From contig NC_067204.1 in assembly GCF_026262505.1 (NCBI RefSeq), forward strand, positions 19,797,976 through 19,861,975: a stretch of DNA of 64,000 bases. The letters run 5' to 3'. Source of the DNA: Trichomonas vaginalis G3. Taxonomy: Eukaryota > Parabasalia > Trichomonadida > Trichomonadidae. The notes below the pieces were generated by a model, which was not told the origin of the DNA, ran no database searches, and worked only from the letters and a program-made list of their open reading frames with translations. This document shows, one piece after another, positions 31,693 to 40,688 of this stretch. Each line of letters starts with the position of its first letter. Position 1 is the stretch's first letter. Made by a program: the position numbers and the translations under genes.

Positions 31693-31819
31693 AGTAGGTC
31701 AGTTCGTTGGTATTATACCTAAAGACCCTGAACCAGAAGAACAAGCTCCTGTTATACAACAGCCTGAACCTGCACCACAGTCTAGTTGGCAACCAAATCC
31801 AACACCTCAACCGTATTAA
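31693..31819 (+). pseudogene. 3' part of the 80-aa gene
   Basis: Begins at the codons for VGQFVGI and keeps the whole Pro/Gln-rich tail. The amphipathic half is lost at the junction with the upstream transposon. Confidence 0.75.
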
Positions 31820-31821
31820 AA

Positions 31822-32673
31822 TTATATTTTTACCGTTCGATAGTAGTTGTATATGAAACTAAGTTCTAAGTAAAACGCGTGGTATATATGGAATTATTCT
31901 CTTTCTTCCATCTGTTGTAAACCATACTTGAAAGTCTGAAATACTTCCACTTGGTGGTTCGTATAGCTTGTAGGTTTTTCGTAAAAGTCATTTGCCAAGC
32001 ATAAAAAAAGAGTTTTGTGCACCAGAAATGAAGCATGAACTATAATAGCATCTGAGTCGAAAACATTTTCATATGTTCCATTAGGGTTTTCGACTTCATA
32101 AAAGTCCGGGTGTACTGGATATTCTGCAGGCTGATTTAACATCCTCATAAATCTATACCATGCCAAGTTGTTATATTTTGTAGAAATATAAACGTCTTCT
32201 CCAAGGTCTTCTATTCTATTGATTTTAACAGTTGCATTTTTCCTGTCATATATATAATATCGAGATGGTACTCTCCTTCGTCAATGTTGTACTGTTTTTG
32301 CATATTCGAGATAGATATCGTTTATTTTTTCTTGAAAAGCTTGAAGAGTTGTTTCTAAGTTTACAAGCAAATTCACTTGTAAAAGTTTTCCCTGTTTCAA
32401 ATTTCTCATACGTACGTTTCTCTTTGTTATAGTATCGAATTTCAAAAGCGACCGTAAATGGGAAACCATGTATGGCTTCTGAAATGAACTTCATTCTACG
32501 AAAGCCAATAGCTTTTGTGACGGATGGGTCTCTTAACCATCTTAGTGGGTAGTCAAAACGATAGCCTTCATGCTTTACGGTCTCTGTCTCAAACTTTTGA
32601 CCGACATTCGTAAAAAGTTCATCTAATGGTTTAGTTGTAGCAACTCTTGAATTTCTTTTTCTATTGAAAGCAT
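31822..32673 (-). pseudogene. variable-centre protein gene, frameshifted
   Basis: Homologue of 22286-23134 with the same centre type. Indels near the start (a T lost in the run after the ATG), the centre and the end break the frame. Confidence 0.75.
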
Positions 32674-32691
32674 ATTTTATCTAGAATAAAA
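32674..32691. promoter_or_regulatory. 18-bp bidirectional promoter
   Basis: Same short divergent spacer as 2948-2965 (ATTTTATCTAGAATAAAA), between the broken variable-centre gene and the intact fibre gene. Confidence 0.55.
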
Positions 32692-33891
32692 ATGTCGAAA
32701 GAAACAGCGTCTATGAGAGAAATACAACACAACCGACAACTCATTTTGCAAGCTCTAAATAAGAACACAACAAACTTTTCAAACTATTCTAAGATATCTG
32801 AGTCATTGAAAGAAGGAAACTTAAAACTGACGATAAACCCAATGACAGATGAGTTTCTGTTTCAAGACAGTAAGAACCATACTGTTTGTATAAATCCAAC
32901 AAAAAGAACTTTAAACGAGAAACCTATAGATGAACTTCTTTTGAAAGCAGATATTGACAACAAAGCTGACAAAGAGTATGTTGACGATGAGTTAGCACGT
33001 ATGGCTAGTGCGTTAGATAAGAAGGCAGATAAGGAATATGTGGATGAAAAAGACAATGAAATTAAAGAAAGGGTTGAATGGTACCATGAACGGACTTCAA
33101 AGATTTTAAAAACTAAAGCCGATACAGGATGGGTTTCAGGGTGTTTAGACCTTAAAGCCGACAAAGAAACTGTAGATATGTTGACACAAACGGTTTCAAG
33201 TCATACCAGAGGTTTAATGGAAGATGGACAACAGTTGAAAGAGCTTGAGAAAGGTGTTACAGAGTTAAGGAATACAAAAGCAGACTCGACATGGATAGCT
33301 GGATATGTAGATGCAACAAAAGAGTATATTTTCAGATGGACAGAAGGAACATACGCACAAAAATATCATAGACATAGCATCTCTGACGTAAATGAACTTG
33401 AAGAAAAGTTATATAAAAAAGCTGACAAAACAGAGCTTCAAACATTAAAGACAGAAATACTTCAAACACTATATCCTATAGGTTCTATTTATACGTCAAT
33501 GAACTCTACCAGACCAGAAGTAGTACTTGGTCTCGGAACTTGGACTCAAATAGTCGACAGGTTTTTGTATTGTGCAAACTCTTCAAAGGAAACAGGCGGA
33601 AGTAAAACGATTTCAGGTGAAAACTTACCTGCGCACAGTCACTACGTAGATTTAACTACAGCTGAAGCAGGTTGGCATAAGCATAGATATTGGGATTGGA
33701 CAGGAATGACAAAAGGTAAAGGATATGATGTTAAAGACGACGTTAAGTTTGCTATAAATTGTTACTGGGATGACACTCAGGGAGGAGGAAGCCATACACA
33801 TCGCATTACAGGATATTCGGAAACAACGGGACAGAGTAAAGACTACATGCCACCTTACATGACAGTTTACGCATGGTATAGAAATGCTTAG
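32692..33891 (+). CDS. phage-type tail fibre / collar-domain protein, 399 aa
   Basis: N-terminal block (1-95) and collar end (from about 255: YPIGSIYTSM, IVDRFLYCANSS, NLPAHSHY, MPPYMTVYAWYRNA) match the 557-aa protein. The middle is unrelated to it: heptad-like helices with KADKEYVDE and TVSSHTRGL, one HRHSISDVNELEEKL unit, and no Tyr-rich domain. Such shaft exchange is common in phage fibres (family knowledge). Two HxH pairs are kept. The gene's stop overlaps the integrase stop by a few bases. Confidence 0.85.
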   Translation: MSKETASMREIQHNRQLILQALNKNTTNFSNYSKISESLKEGNLKLTINPMTDEFLFQDSKNHTVCINPTKRTLNEKPIDELLLKADIDNKADKEYVDDELARMASALDKKADKEYVDEKDNEIKERVEWYHERTSKILKTKADTGWVSGCLDLKADKETVDMLTQTVSSHTRGLMEDGQQLKELEKGVTELRNTKADSTWIAGYVDATKEYIFRWTEGTYAQKYHRHSISDVNELEEKLYKKADKTELQTLKTEILQTLYPIGSIYTSMNSTRPEVVLGLGTWTQIVDRFLYCANSSKETGGSKTISGENLPAHSHYVDLTTAEAGWHKHRYWDWTGMTKGKGYDVKDDVKFAINCYWDDTQGGGSHTHRITGYSETTGQSKDYMPPYMTVYAWYRNA

Positions 33892-34847
33892 TCGTCATTT
33901 TCAACTTCTTTAGCATATTCGTCAGGAGTTGTCTTATATTTGTTAGGAACTGTTTTTGAAAGTATACCACCTTGAACTTTGACAAGTTTGAAACGAGGTC
34001 TGACAATAGTAGTTTTATCTTCTGCTTGCAGTCTGTACATTTTGCCATGTTTGCCTAAAACTTCATAATATTCTCTTGTATACTTTCTTCTATTTTTACG
34101 AACACGAATGCGAGTACCTGTCGAGTTCCCATTGTTGTCATAGTCAATAGTATTTTCATATGGGTCGCGTTTAGGTATTTCTATTTTTACTTTGTCACCT
34201 TTCTTAAGTTTGAAGCCTGGCATTCTTTCTTGTTTGTCTCTTTTGACTAAACTATTAAATATATAGTCTTTCTCTAAGTCAGGGTTGTTTTTCATTTCTT
34301 CGGGGGAGTGGTTTCCCAAACCTTTTTGTTTACGGTTATTGTAAATATTTAAAACTTGTCTCATCTTTGCCATGGAGAAGTGTCTATATTTGTCGTCATA
34401 TGACATTTCATCTACCTCACCACCTTGTGGTTGGTTTAAGTCTCTTAAGATTTTTATACAACTGTCAATGACACCAAGAGCAGAATGGTTTTGGTCGACA
34501 ATGAAATATTGGTTTACATTTTTTGAACGCAGATAGTTTTTAATATCGTCTGATTTGAAAGAACTTTCACAGTCAGATGTCAGTTTTGTTGGATGGTATT
34601 TGTCAACGAATATTGTCAAAGCTGCTAAGATATCTAAAATATTTTTGGACTGTAATGGTATGGCTTCACAGTATCTTGTGTTTTGACCAACAAATATAAA
34701 CCAGTATGGAGGTCCATCTTCTCTATATCTCGGAATGTTTTCCAAGATATCCATAAACCAAGCATTTGGTGTTGAACTAAAGATTTTTATCATGAGTGCT
34801 TTCTTTGTTGCCTTAGAAACATAGGGGTCCTTGTTTGGATTCGTCAT
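33888..34847 (-). CDS. retroviral-like integrase (Maverick type), 319 aa
   Basis: Inserts element DNA into the host chromosome. The RNase-H-like core is visible: Asp33 (AWFMDIL), Asp92 (LTSDCESSF), then exactly 35 residues to Asp128 (NHSALGVID). The third acidic residue is therefore Asp where retroviral integrases have Glu; copies A and B agree. The C-terminal half has a basic SH3-like part (about 215-285: KLKKGDKVKIEIPKRDPY, then YYEVLGKHGKMYRLQ). No chromodomain and no N-terminal zinc finger in this frame. Divergent from the 133-aa gene across 17 bp. Confidence 0.9.
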   Translation of the reverse strand: MTNPNKDPYVSKATKKALMIKIFSSTPNAWFMDILENIPRYREDGPPYWFIFVGQNTRYCEAIPLQSKNILDILAALTIFVDKYHPTKLTSDCESSFKSDDIKNYLRSKNVNQYFIVDQNHSALGVIDSCIKILRDLNQPQGGEVDEMSYDDKYRHFSMAKMRQVLNIYNNRKQKGLGNHSPEEMKNNPDLEKDYIFNSLVKRDKQERMPGFKLKKGDKVKIEIPKRDPYENTIDYDNNGNSTGTRIRVRKNRRKYTREYYEVLGKHGKMYRLQAEDKTTIVRPRFKLVKVQGGILSKTVPNKYKTTPDEYAKEVENDD

Positions 34848-34864
34848 TTTTTAACCCATAAGAA
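34848..34864. promoter_or_regulatory. 17-bp bidirectional promoter
   Basis: TTTTTTAACCCATAAGAA lies between the two start codons. Both strands show the T- or A-rich tract and an A-rich start context. Present with small changes in copies A and B. Confidence 0.55.
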
Positions 34865-35266
34865 ATGGGTTTATTTGGCGCATTAGCAGGAGTTGCATCC
34901 AGATTTTTGCCCGCAGTGGGAACAATAGCCAGAGGTGTATTTGGAGTTGGAAGGAAGATTTTGAGTACATTAGGTATACTGAAAGAGAAAGCGCAACCTA
35001 TTATACAAACTGTACAGAAAGGTTGGGAGGTAGCACGAGATGCAGCAAATCTTATTCCAAATCCTGAAACAAGAGGAAAAGTTCAAGGATGGATGGACAA
35101 TGTAGGAAGAGAAGCAGGAAACTACTATAACAAAGCAAATGACTACTATAACCAAGCAGGACACTACATGGACCAAGGTGAAAGATTCTTTAACAGAGGA
35201 TATAACCATGCACAACAGTGGGTAAACAACAACCAACCGCAACCGCCTCAAACGTGGGGAATGTAA
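34865..35266 (+). CDS. amphipathic 133-aa protein, possible minor virion protein
   Basis: MGLFGALAG fits an N-myristoylation pattern (Gly2, small residue at 6). Residues 5-45 are hydrophobic with Arg/Lys (FLPAVGTIARGVFGVGRKIL). The rest is amphipathic with a Tyr/Asn-rich repeat (YYNKANDYYNQAGHYM) and a Pro/Gln end. The build resembles membrane-active minor capsid proteins, but I see no family signature. First of a run of plus-strand genes leading to the polymerase. Confidence 0.7.
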   Translation: MGLFGALAGVASRFLPAVGTIARGVFGVGRKILSTLGILKEKAQPIIQTVQKGWEVARDAANLIPNPETRGKVQGWMDNVGREAGNYYNKANDYYNQAGHYMDQGERFFNRGYNHAQQWVNNNQPQPPQTWGM

Positions 35267-35285
35267 AGTTTTTTACTGAGATGAA
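35267..35285 (+). promoter_or_regulatory. repeated upstream motif ACTGAGATGAA
   Basis: TTTTTTACTGAGATGAA lies immediately before the ATG at 35286 and again before the ATG at 35461 (35442-35460). Identical 17-bp leaders in front of two successive genes argue for a shared start signal. Confidence 0.6.
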
Positions 35286-35441
35286 ATGAACAATACAGCA
35301 TTGAGACAAATGGGTTCAAGATGGATTTGTCGACTTCCAGCAGTTACACAACCACGTGTTTGTCAAGTTCTTCCTATACCTCAGGAAGTTTTAGACCGAC
35401 TTAAAAAACCTAAACAACCAGTTGAAAACAAACCAAACTAA
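35286..35441 (+). CDS. small unknown protein, 51 aa
   Basis: Starts at the ATG right after the conserved leader. Reads SRWICRLPAV and RVCQVLPIPQEVLDRLKK with two Cys. Counterparts at the same place in copies A and B. The stop reads TAAA. Function unknown. Confidence 0.6.
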   Translation: MNNTALRQMGSRWICRLPAVTQPRVCQVLPIPQEVLDRLKKPKQPVENKPN

Positions 35442-35460
35442 AATTTTTTACTGAGATGAA

Positions 35461-36045
35461 ATGACCGAAGAAGTTGAAACGGTAGATTTGACACCACAAA
35501 CAAAAAGTTCAGAACCATTGTCAAAACCTGTCAAAGAACTTACAGATGAAGAGAAAAATTCAATAATAGAAAGTGCCAGGTCTGGAAATACAAACCCTAA
35601 CTACAAAGTCACTTTTCATAGAAATGGAACGGCTAGTATCTCAAAAAAGAAACAGACTCTCACAAATAAAATATTGAAGTCTGAAGGAGCTTTCGAGACA
35701 ACAGATGGAAAAGTTTACTTCACTGACCAACAGTTCATTATAGAACATCTCATTGACTTAGAGTCGAAATATTCTAAACTTTACAACAAACACAAAAAGT
35801 TGAAAGGAAAACAAAAACAAATGGCATATGATATTTATGAAGATGTTGACGACACAACTGTTCCTGCAAGTGAGGTAAAGTCAGAGGAACCGAAAAGTGA
35901 CGAAAAACCGATAGAAGAAGAAAAACCAAAAACTGAAGATAAACCAAAACCAAAGTTTAGTTTCCAAACTAAACCAAGTCAACCTTCATTAGCTGGTATG
36001 GGTTGGCGTCAAAGACTTATGGCAGCAGGCGGTTATGTAAAGTAA
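35461..36045 (+). CDS. Lys/Glu-rich protein, 194 aa
   Basis: Same leader as the 51-aa gene. N-terminal acidic part, a block NPNYKVTFHRNGTASISKKKQ (about 49-70), a short helical region (DQQFIIEHLIDLESKY) and a C-terminal Lys/Glu/Pro tract (about 140-170) ending GMGWRQRLMAAGGYVK. No family recognised. It lies just before the polymerase and shares its direction; a terminal or DNA-binding accessory role is possible but unproven. Confidence 0.7.
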   Translation: MTEEVETVDLTPQTKSSEPLSKPVKELTDEEKNSIIESARSGNTNPNYKVTFHRNGTASISKKKQTLTNKILKSEGAFETTDGKVYFTDQQFIIEHLIDLESKYSKLYNKHKKLKGKQKQMAYDIYEDVDDTTVPASEVKSEEPKSDEKPIEEEKPKTEDKPKPKFSFQTKPSQPSLAGMGWRQRLMAAGGYVK

Positions 36046-36078
36046 AGAAAAAAAACATATTTTTTTATTTTTATAAAA

Positions 36079-38232
36079 ATGCCCCCATATAGAATCGATA
36101 GAAAATCTGCTAGAATAAAAGCAGAGTTGCAAAGATATGGTTGGAGAGTTTCGAAGAATTTTAAATATAGGAAGGGAAGACCCATAAAAGTCTATGACAA
36201 ATTGTCTGGTCTTCGCTACGAAATGGATTTGGAAACAGCACGTGCCAATTATCCAAACAGACTAGAGAGGTTAGAAGAAGAACGTCTTATGGACATGCCT
36301 TTCGATGTTAGTGAGCCTCAAGTTGAAGGACACGACGGCTTTGCCAGATTCTACTGGAAACATGACGAACAATTGCATCCTTTGAGAAGGAAAAAAGGAA
36401 AGGGTGAAGACGCACATGCTCCCATGGAAAGAACAAGATATGCATATGAGAAGTATCGTGAAGTTAGAAGTAAAATTACATCTGGGCGAACCTTTACAGT
36501 AAATTTTGACGAAGGAAAGAACAAAGAAGGCTTCATGGGTGTACTTGCTGCCATACAAGACGGAAATAAGAAAGGATACAATCTCAGACTAACCGTAACA
36601 GATTTAGATGGTCACATTTACTATGCAAATGGCAATGAACAAACAGCTGCAAAACTTCTTGACGCTTTCAAGACTACAAAGAGAGAACAAATGGTTGACT
36701 CCGACTCAGACATTTTGAATGCAATTGAAGGAATTGCAAGTGTCAAGTTCGAATGGTACCAACCTAACCCTCAAGCAGTCAGACAACATGCTGGATACTT
36801 CCCGTTCATAAATAAGTCTGACATTGACTTGACAAGGTATGGAATTTACAATTCAATTGAAAAAATTGTCAATGAACCTTGTATTCTTACATGTCTCAGG
36901 AACTCTGGTCTTGTTACAGATGAGAAGATGAAGTATCTTGAGTCATGTGTGAAGACAAGGTACATTCTCAGAGGTCAATTGGCAAAAATTGCACCGTTGG
37001 CAAATGTCAATATCCGAGTCAACATACCTACAGCTAAAGGTTCTTCACACGACGACTATGTTGTTGACAAAGACTTACCATGGTTGAAGATTGCAATTGT
37101 CCACAACCACTTCATGTTGAACGAAAGTCTTACAAACCCATTGTTCGGAAAAGGCAAGTGCAACATTGTCAGAGCTGTAAACATTCTTTTCGAGAAAGGT
37201 TTGTTGGAACCAATTCCAGATGACAAGCTGACAGAAACTTTTGTACCAAAAGACGAAACAAACTTTTCACTGTTAGCAAGACCAAAAGTTGTTCCAGACA
37301 AAGTTATAGCACAAAAGAAGTACACAATTCCACAAGGAGTTGGATTGTTCGGATACCAACCTGAACCAGAAGAACTTCCAATGAGGTTGCAAGAACTTCA
37401 AGATGCTATAAACAAACTTCCATTGAGACATCCAATTGACGTCAAATTGTATTGGAGAGCATCTGAGTTAGGTCAGAAGGTTTTATATGAAACAGGTTGC
37501 TTCGACGATGTTTATGAGATAACAGGAGAAGTTTCTCAGAAGATAAGAGACTCACTTGAATTTCCAAAAACTGGTCCGATTGGTTGCGACAAGTTCGACT
37601 CAGATGAAAAGATATACTATGTCGACCTTAACGCTGCGTACATGAGGTTCGTCCAATATATTCCAACTGGAATTCCAAACGAAGATGGTGAGTTCCCAGG
37701 AAGGAACTATACAGTTGGAAAAGTCATACAACAACTGTATGATATTAGGAAAGCTTCAAACCCCAAACTTGCAATGACACTCAAATTGCTTATGAATTCG
37801 ACATGGGGATATTCCATAAAGAAACCTCAAGAGATGAAGAGTAAACATTATGAGAAGGTCGACAACTTTGTTGAAAGGTTTTCTCCTTTTGTTTTGAAGT
37901 ACGAATTCACTCAAGGTCAAGGTGGCTTAGTAACCACAGTAAAACCTATTGTCGAACATTGGTCTTATCCTCAGTTCGCAAAAGCAGTCCTTGACAACTA
38001 CAACAAATTCTTCTCGGAAGTCAAATCCAAAGTGAAGGTTTACTATGAGAACATTGACGCACTCATGACGAACGAAGAAGGATACAACAAACTCATTGAA
38101 ATGGGTTTAGTCGGTGAGAAGATGGGTCAATTCAAATTGGACAAAATTTTCACCGAAGTTCATGTCCTCTCCAAGCGTAAGTACTGGGGCATACTTGAAG
38201 ACGGCACAGAAATAAAACATTGCATGAAATAA
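36079..38232 (+). CDS. polB: protein-primed family B DNA polymerase, 717 aa
   Basis: Replicates the element from a protein primer at the termini (Maverick/phi29-type knowledge). Motif A is YYVDLNAAYM (Asp516), motif B KLLMNSTWGY (Lys569, Asn573), motif C YYENIDALM (Asn658, Asp660), followed by KRKYWG (Lys701, Tyr702). Motif C has Asn where most enzymes have the first Asp; the second Asp, the metal ligand, is kept. The A-to-B distance is only about 53 residues. The N-terminus is basic (first 45 aa). I could not place the three exonuclease motifs. The protein is shorter than usual for Maverick polymerases. TTTTTTATTTTTATAAAA precedes the ATG. Confidence 0.85.
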   Translation: MPPYRIDRKSARIKAELQRYGWRVSKNFKYRKGRPIKVYDKLSGLRYEMDLETARANYPNRLERLEEERLMDMPFDVSEPQVEGHDGFARFYWKHDEQLHPLRRKKGKGEDAHAPMERTRYAYEKYREVRSKITSGRTFTVNFDEGKNKEGFMGVLAAIQDGNKKGYNLRLTVTDLDGHIYYANGNEQTAAKLLDAFKTTKREQMVDSDSDILNAIEGIASVKFEWYQPNPQAVRQHAGYFPFINKSDIDLTRYGIYNSIEKIVNEPCILTCLRNSGLVTDEKMKYLESCVKTRYILRGQLAKIAPLANVNIRVNIPTAKGSSHDDYVVDKDLPWLKIAIVHNHFMLNESLTNPLFGKGKCNIVRAVNILFEKGLLEPIPDDKLTETFVPKDETNFSLLARPKVVPDKVIAQKKYTIPQGVGLFGYQPEPEELPMRLQELQDAINKLPLRHPIDVKLYWRASELGQKVLYETGCFDDVYEITGEVSQKIRDSLEFPKTGPIGCDKFDSDEKIYYVDLNAAYMRFVQYIPTGIPNEDGEFPGRNYTVGKVIQQLYDIRKASNPKLAMTLKLLMNSTWGYSIKKPQEMKSKHYEKVDNFVERFSPFVLKYEFTQGQGGLVTTVKPIVEHWSYPQFAKAVLDNYNKFFSEVKSKVKVYYENIDALMTNEEGYNKLIEMGLVGEKMGQFKLDKIFTEVHVLSKRKYWGILEDGTEIKHCMK

Positions 38233-38391
38233 AAAATTTTTATATTCCTTCCTAGCTAATTTCCGTTTAATTTCATGGTCGCCCTCGGAGTCTTTGAATC
38301 GGACAGGTCGAGTTACACCATTCTTGGTCTCAAACTCATATATAACCTGTTTGTCTGTATTTTCGTCGACTATGGCACGAGACACGAACAT
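38107..38391 (-). pseudogene. fragment of an unknown gene
   Basis: From an ATG at 38391 the frame reads MFVSRAIVDENTDKQVIY and FETKNGVTRPVRFKD, which looks coding. It then runs antisense into the polymerase end. Composition changes at about 38236, so only 38236-38391 is probably real and the rest is fortuitous. Unknown family. Confidence 0.35.
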
Positions 38392-38421
38392 TGACCAAAC
38401 GGACAAAAAGTGTCATTTCGG

Positions 38422-38685
38422 ATGGTCAAGCAGCCAATCGCATTCGAGCACTTCGAAGAAGCCTTACGTTCCAAGGGAGAGGGTGTCTGGTGCAAGGGAG
38501 AGGTCATGAGACTCTACGAGCAGTACATCCTCAATGCCTGGGAGGACAAATCGTCCTTGGATTGGCAAATCTACCAACTTCTCTGGGACGACCTCCTACG
38601 CAACTGGGATGACGAAAGAGTCCAATTCAAAGGTCGGGAACTAATTTTGCAAATTGACCTTAATTTCACATACTTATCCAAATAA
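38422..38685 (+). CDS. unknown protein, 87 aa
   Basis: Starts MVKQPIAFEHFEEALRSKGEG and is rich in Trp and acidic residues (WEDKSSLDWQIYQLLWDDLL). Higher GC than the core genes, like the whole stretch 38240-41500. No family recognised. Start choice uncertain; GTG at 38410 is in frame. Confidence 0.5.
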   Translation: MVKQPIAFEHFEEALRSKGEGVWCKGEVMRLYEQYILNAWEDKSSLDWQIYQLLWDDLLRNWDDERVQFKGRELILQIDLNFTYLSK

Positions 38686-38734
38686 ACGCCTAAATTTACT
38701 CGGGGTTTCCCCCTAAAATAAAATTTTTTTACTC

Positions 38735-39430
38735 TTAGAACCACTCGAGGTTCTCCTTACGGTTGTTGAGCTTGTCACCGTCAATGTGTCTGACCTTCGT
38801 CTTCTTGTTTGGATTTGGAACCCATTGAATTGCGACAAGCTTGCCCATGGAGATTGAACCGCGATTCCGAAGGGTAAGGTTCAAGTGTCCCAAGTTGTTG
38901 AGGACTGGGGTAAGAACCTTGCCGGTCTCCCTGTTGCGGATTTGGTATGGGTAGGGTTGGGAAATTTCATAACTGTCATCGGCAACAAGGGTTGCCCAAA
39001 CTTCCTCTTCTTCGTGTTTCTCTTCTTCCTCTTCCTCTTCTTCGTGTTTCTCTTCTTCCTCGACAATTCCTTCTTCAATTCTGTGTTCACGAATTACGGT
39101 GTTGGAGGTTCTGTCCTTTCCGAGTACCTTCCAGATGGCGTCTATCTCTTCGAAGAAACGGTAGATGAGTCTGGCAAGGTCTCGGTTCTCTCTCGCGTAA
39201 ATGCGCAAGGTTTCCGCGAAATCGTTCAGGACTTTCTCATTGGAAGCATGGTTCGTGAGGACATTGGCTTTAAGTCCCTTCATCTCTTCCATAAGACTAC
39301 TTTGGAGAGTCTTAACGGTGTTTGTCAGATGAGCTTTCAAATTCAAAATTTGAATTTGAACTGGGCGCTTGTCTGGCAACATTGAAAGGACATCTGCCAT
39401 TGTGTTCGGCTTCGGTGCTTGTTCGGACAT
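38735..39430 (-). CDS. HNH-domain protein with Glu-rich linker, 231 aa
   Basis: Helical N-terminus (about 1-110), then a Glu/Lys/His low-complexity linker (about 122-142, EEEEKHEEE units), then a C-terminal HNH-type domain: SYEISQPYPYQIRNRETGK and KVRHIDGDKLNNRKENLEW at the very end. The last part of the usual HNH fold is short, so activity is uncertain. It lies near the polymerase end, where copies A and B have a different HNH gene. The same KHEEE coding repeat is in the gene at 53422. Confidence 0.65.
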   Translation of the reverse strand: MSEQAPKPNTMADVLSMLPDKRPVQIQILNLKAHLTNTVKTLQSSLMEEMKGLKANVLTNHASNEKVLNDFAETLRIYARENRDLARLIYRFFEEIDAIWKVLGKDRTSNTVIREHRIEEGIVEEEEKHEEEEEEEEKHEEEEVWATLVADDSYEISQPYPYQIRNRETGKVLTPVLNNLGHLNLTLRNRGSISMGKLVAIQWVPNPNKKTKVRHIDGDKLNNRKENLEWF

Positions 39431-39462
39431 CGAAAAAATGAAGTGGTTTGAGAATGACGGTT

Positions 39463-39764
39463 TTACTTCAAAAAGCTTGTTATGACGGTTAAGTCATACA
39501 ACAAGTTTAAAATAATATCTTGTTCTTCTTCTGAACGTTTGTTGTCTCTTCCGATAAAAGTTTCGAACATGAGAACCAAAAAACGTTTTTTGAGATTGCG
39601 GAAGAGTTCAGGCAAACGTTCATATTCTGGATATGTTGGGAGCAGTTCGAAACATCTGAGCTGATTTCGGACAAAATTGGGACAATGTCAGAAAATTCAT
39701 CTTTGGTCGGATTGCTTGAAGGTAAGTCCCTTACATGTAAGTAGCTCTGGTAAAGTCTTCTCAT
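39463..39764 (-). pseudogene. unknown gene with one frameshift
   Basis: The first part (MRRLYQSYLHVRDL) and a second part in another frame (ELLPTYPEYERLPELFRNLKK, EEEQDIILNLLYDL) both look coding. One indel around 39665-39690 would separate them. The frame is also open upstream of the ATG. Function unknown. Confidence 0.45.
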
Positions 39765-39811
39765 TTCTGCTAACTTTTGGAGTATAGCTTCGTAGTTTAG
39801 AAGTTTTAATT

Positions 39812-40045
39812 TTAAATGTCTATTCCACTCTTGACATCTAAACGGTAACTATCCATGAGGTCAAGAGTAGCTTTGGTAGCTTTAAGTGGAGCTATCTCTT
39901 CTTTGACTTGTGCAATTTTGGTTGCAATTGTGGTTTGAGCTCCTTCAAGTTCGCCGTCTATGTCGTTCTCAACGCCTTCAACCATGGCTTGAAACTCTTC
40001 ATCGGTCCATTGAGATTGGTGTGGGACGAATTTAACTTGCTTCAT
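39812..40045 (-). CDS. small coiled-coil protein, 77 aa
   Basis: MKQVKFVPHQSQWTDEEFQ followed by a predicted coiled coil (AKIAQVKEEI, LKATKATLDL). Preceded by T-rich sequence and TTGA before ATG. Unknown function. Confidence 0.55.
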   Translation of the reverse strand: MKQVKFVPHQSQWTDEEFQAMVEGVENDIDGELEGAQTTIATKIAQVKEEIAPLKATKATLDLMDSYRLDVKSGIDI

Positions 40046-40072
40046 TCAAAAAATGAAAAAAAATGTTTTTAC

Positions 40073-40464
40073 TCAAAACGTTAAGGTTGACTGAACTGGT
40101 TGGATGTCGCCTTCACAGGTTATGTAGAAACGGCTGACCCGAGAAGTGAAGGAGAGACTGAAATTGCCAATTTCATATGGGGTAGGGGGTTCTCCTTGTT
40201 TTGGTATTTTTATCCAAGGACGTTTGTTTAGGAACTTAACAAGAGCTTCTCTTTTGGCGTCCTTTATGCCATCGTAGGCTGTCCCGTCTGGTATTTGAAT
40301 TGGAATTCCAGTCGAAGTCTCGAGCTGAAGTGTAGACCTTCCAGAAATAGTGGTGAACTTGACCTTGGCTTCATTACCCTGCGCAAGTACTGCTTAACAA
40401 CTTCATTTATCTCTATAAGGTAAATTGCCTCGTCAAATCCTTCTGGTATTCCGAGTCCTTCCAT
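40073..40464 (-). pseudogene. 121-aa accessory gene homologue, one frameshift
   Basis: Starts MEGLGIPEGFDEAIYLIEINE and, after a shift near 40380, continues with ETSTGIPIQIPDGTAYD and KFLNKRPW as at 8694-9059. The stop is a few codons later than in copy A. Confidence 0.65.
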
Positions 40465-40688
40465 CCGACAGGAAAATATTTTCCCGACAACTGGAAAAAA
40501 TTTTCCCGACGACAGGAAGGACGCTTCCAGTTGTCCGTCCGTAAACCATTCAAATTTTCGAAAATTGAGAACTTTTGGTCGAACTTCAGAAAAAGTTTTT
40601 CCTTCCGACAGAAAAAGTTCTTCCTTCCGACAGAAAAAGTTCTTCCTTCCGACAGAAAAAGTTCTTCCTTCCGACAGGACACAAACGA
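40465..40688. repeat. mirrored 22-bp repeat array between divergent genes
   Basis: On the right, four close units of TTCTTCCTTCCGACAGAAAA plus AG. On the left, shorter units in the opposite sense (GACAGGAAAATATTTTCC, GACAACTGG). They face each other across a core with CAAATTTTCGAAAATTGAG and GAACTTTTGG. The same core and repeats are at 59206-59489 in copy D. Confidence 0.8.

Noticed and set aside
38885-39385. 166-aa plus-strand open frame rich in Phe/Leu
   Set aside because: It is the antisense of the Glu-rich HNH-domain gene; the Phe/Leu runs mirror the Glu/Lys codons.
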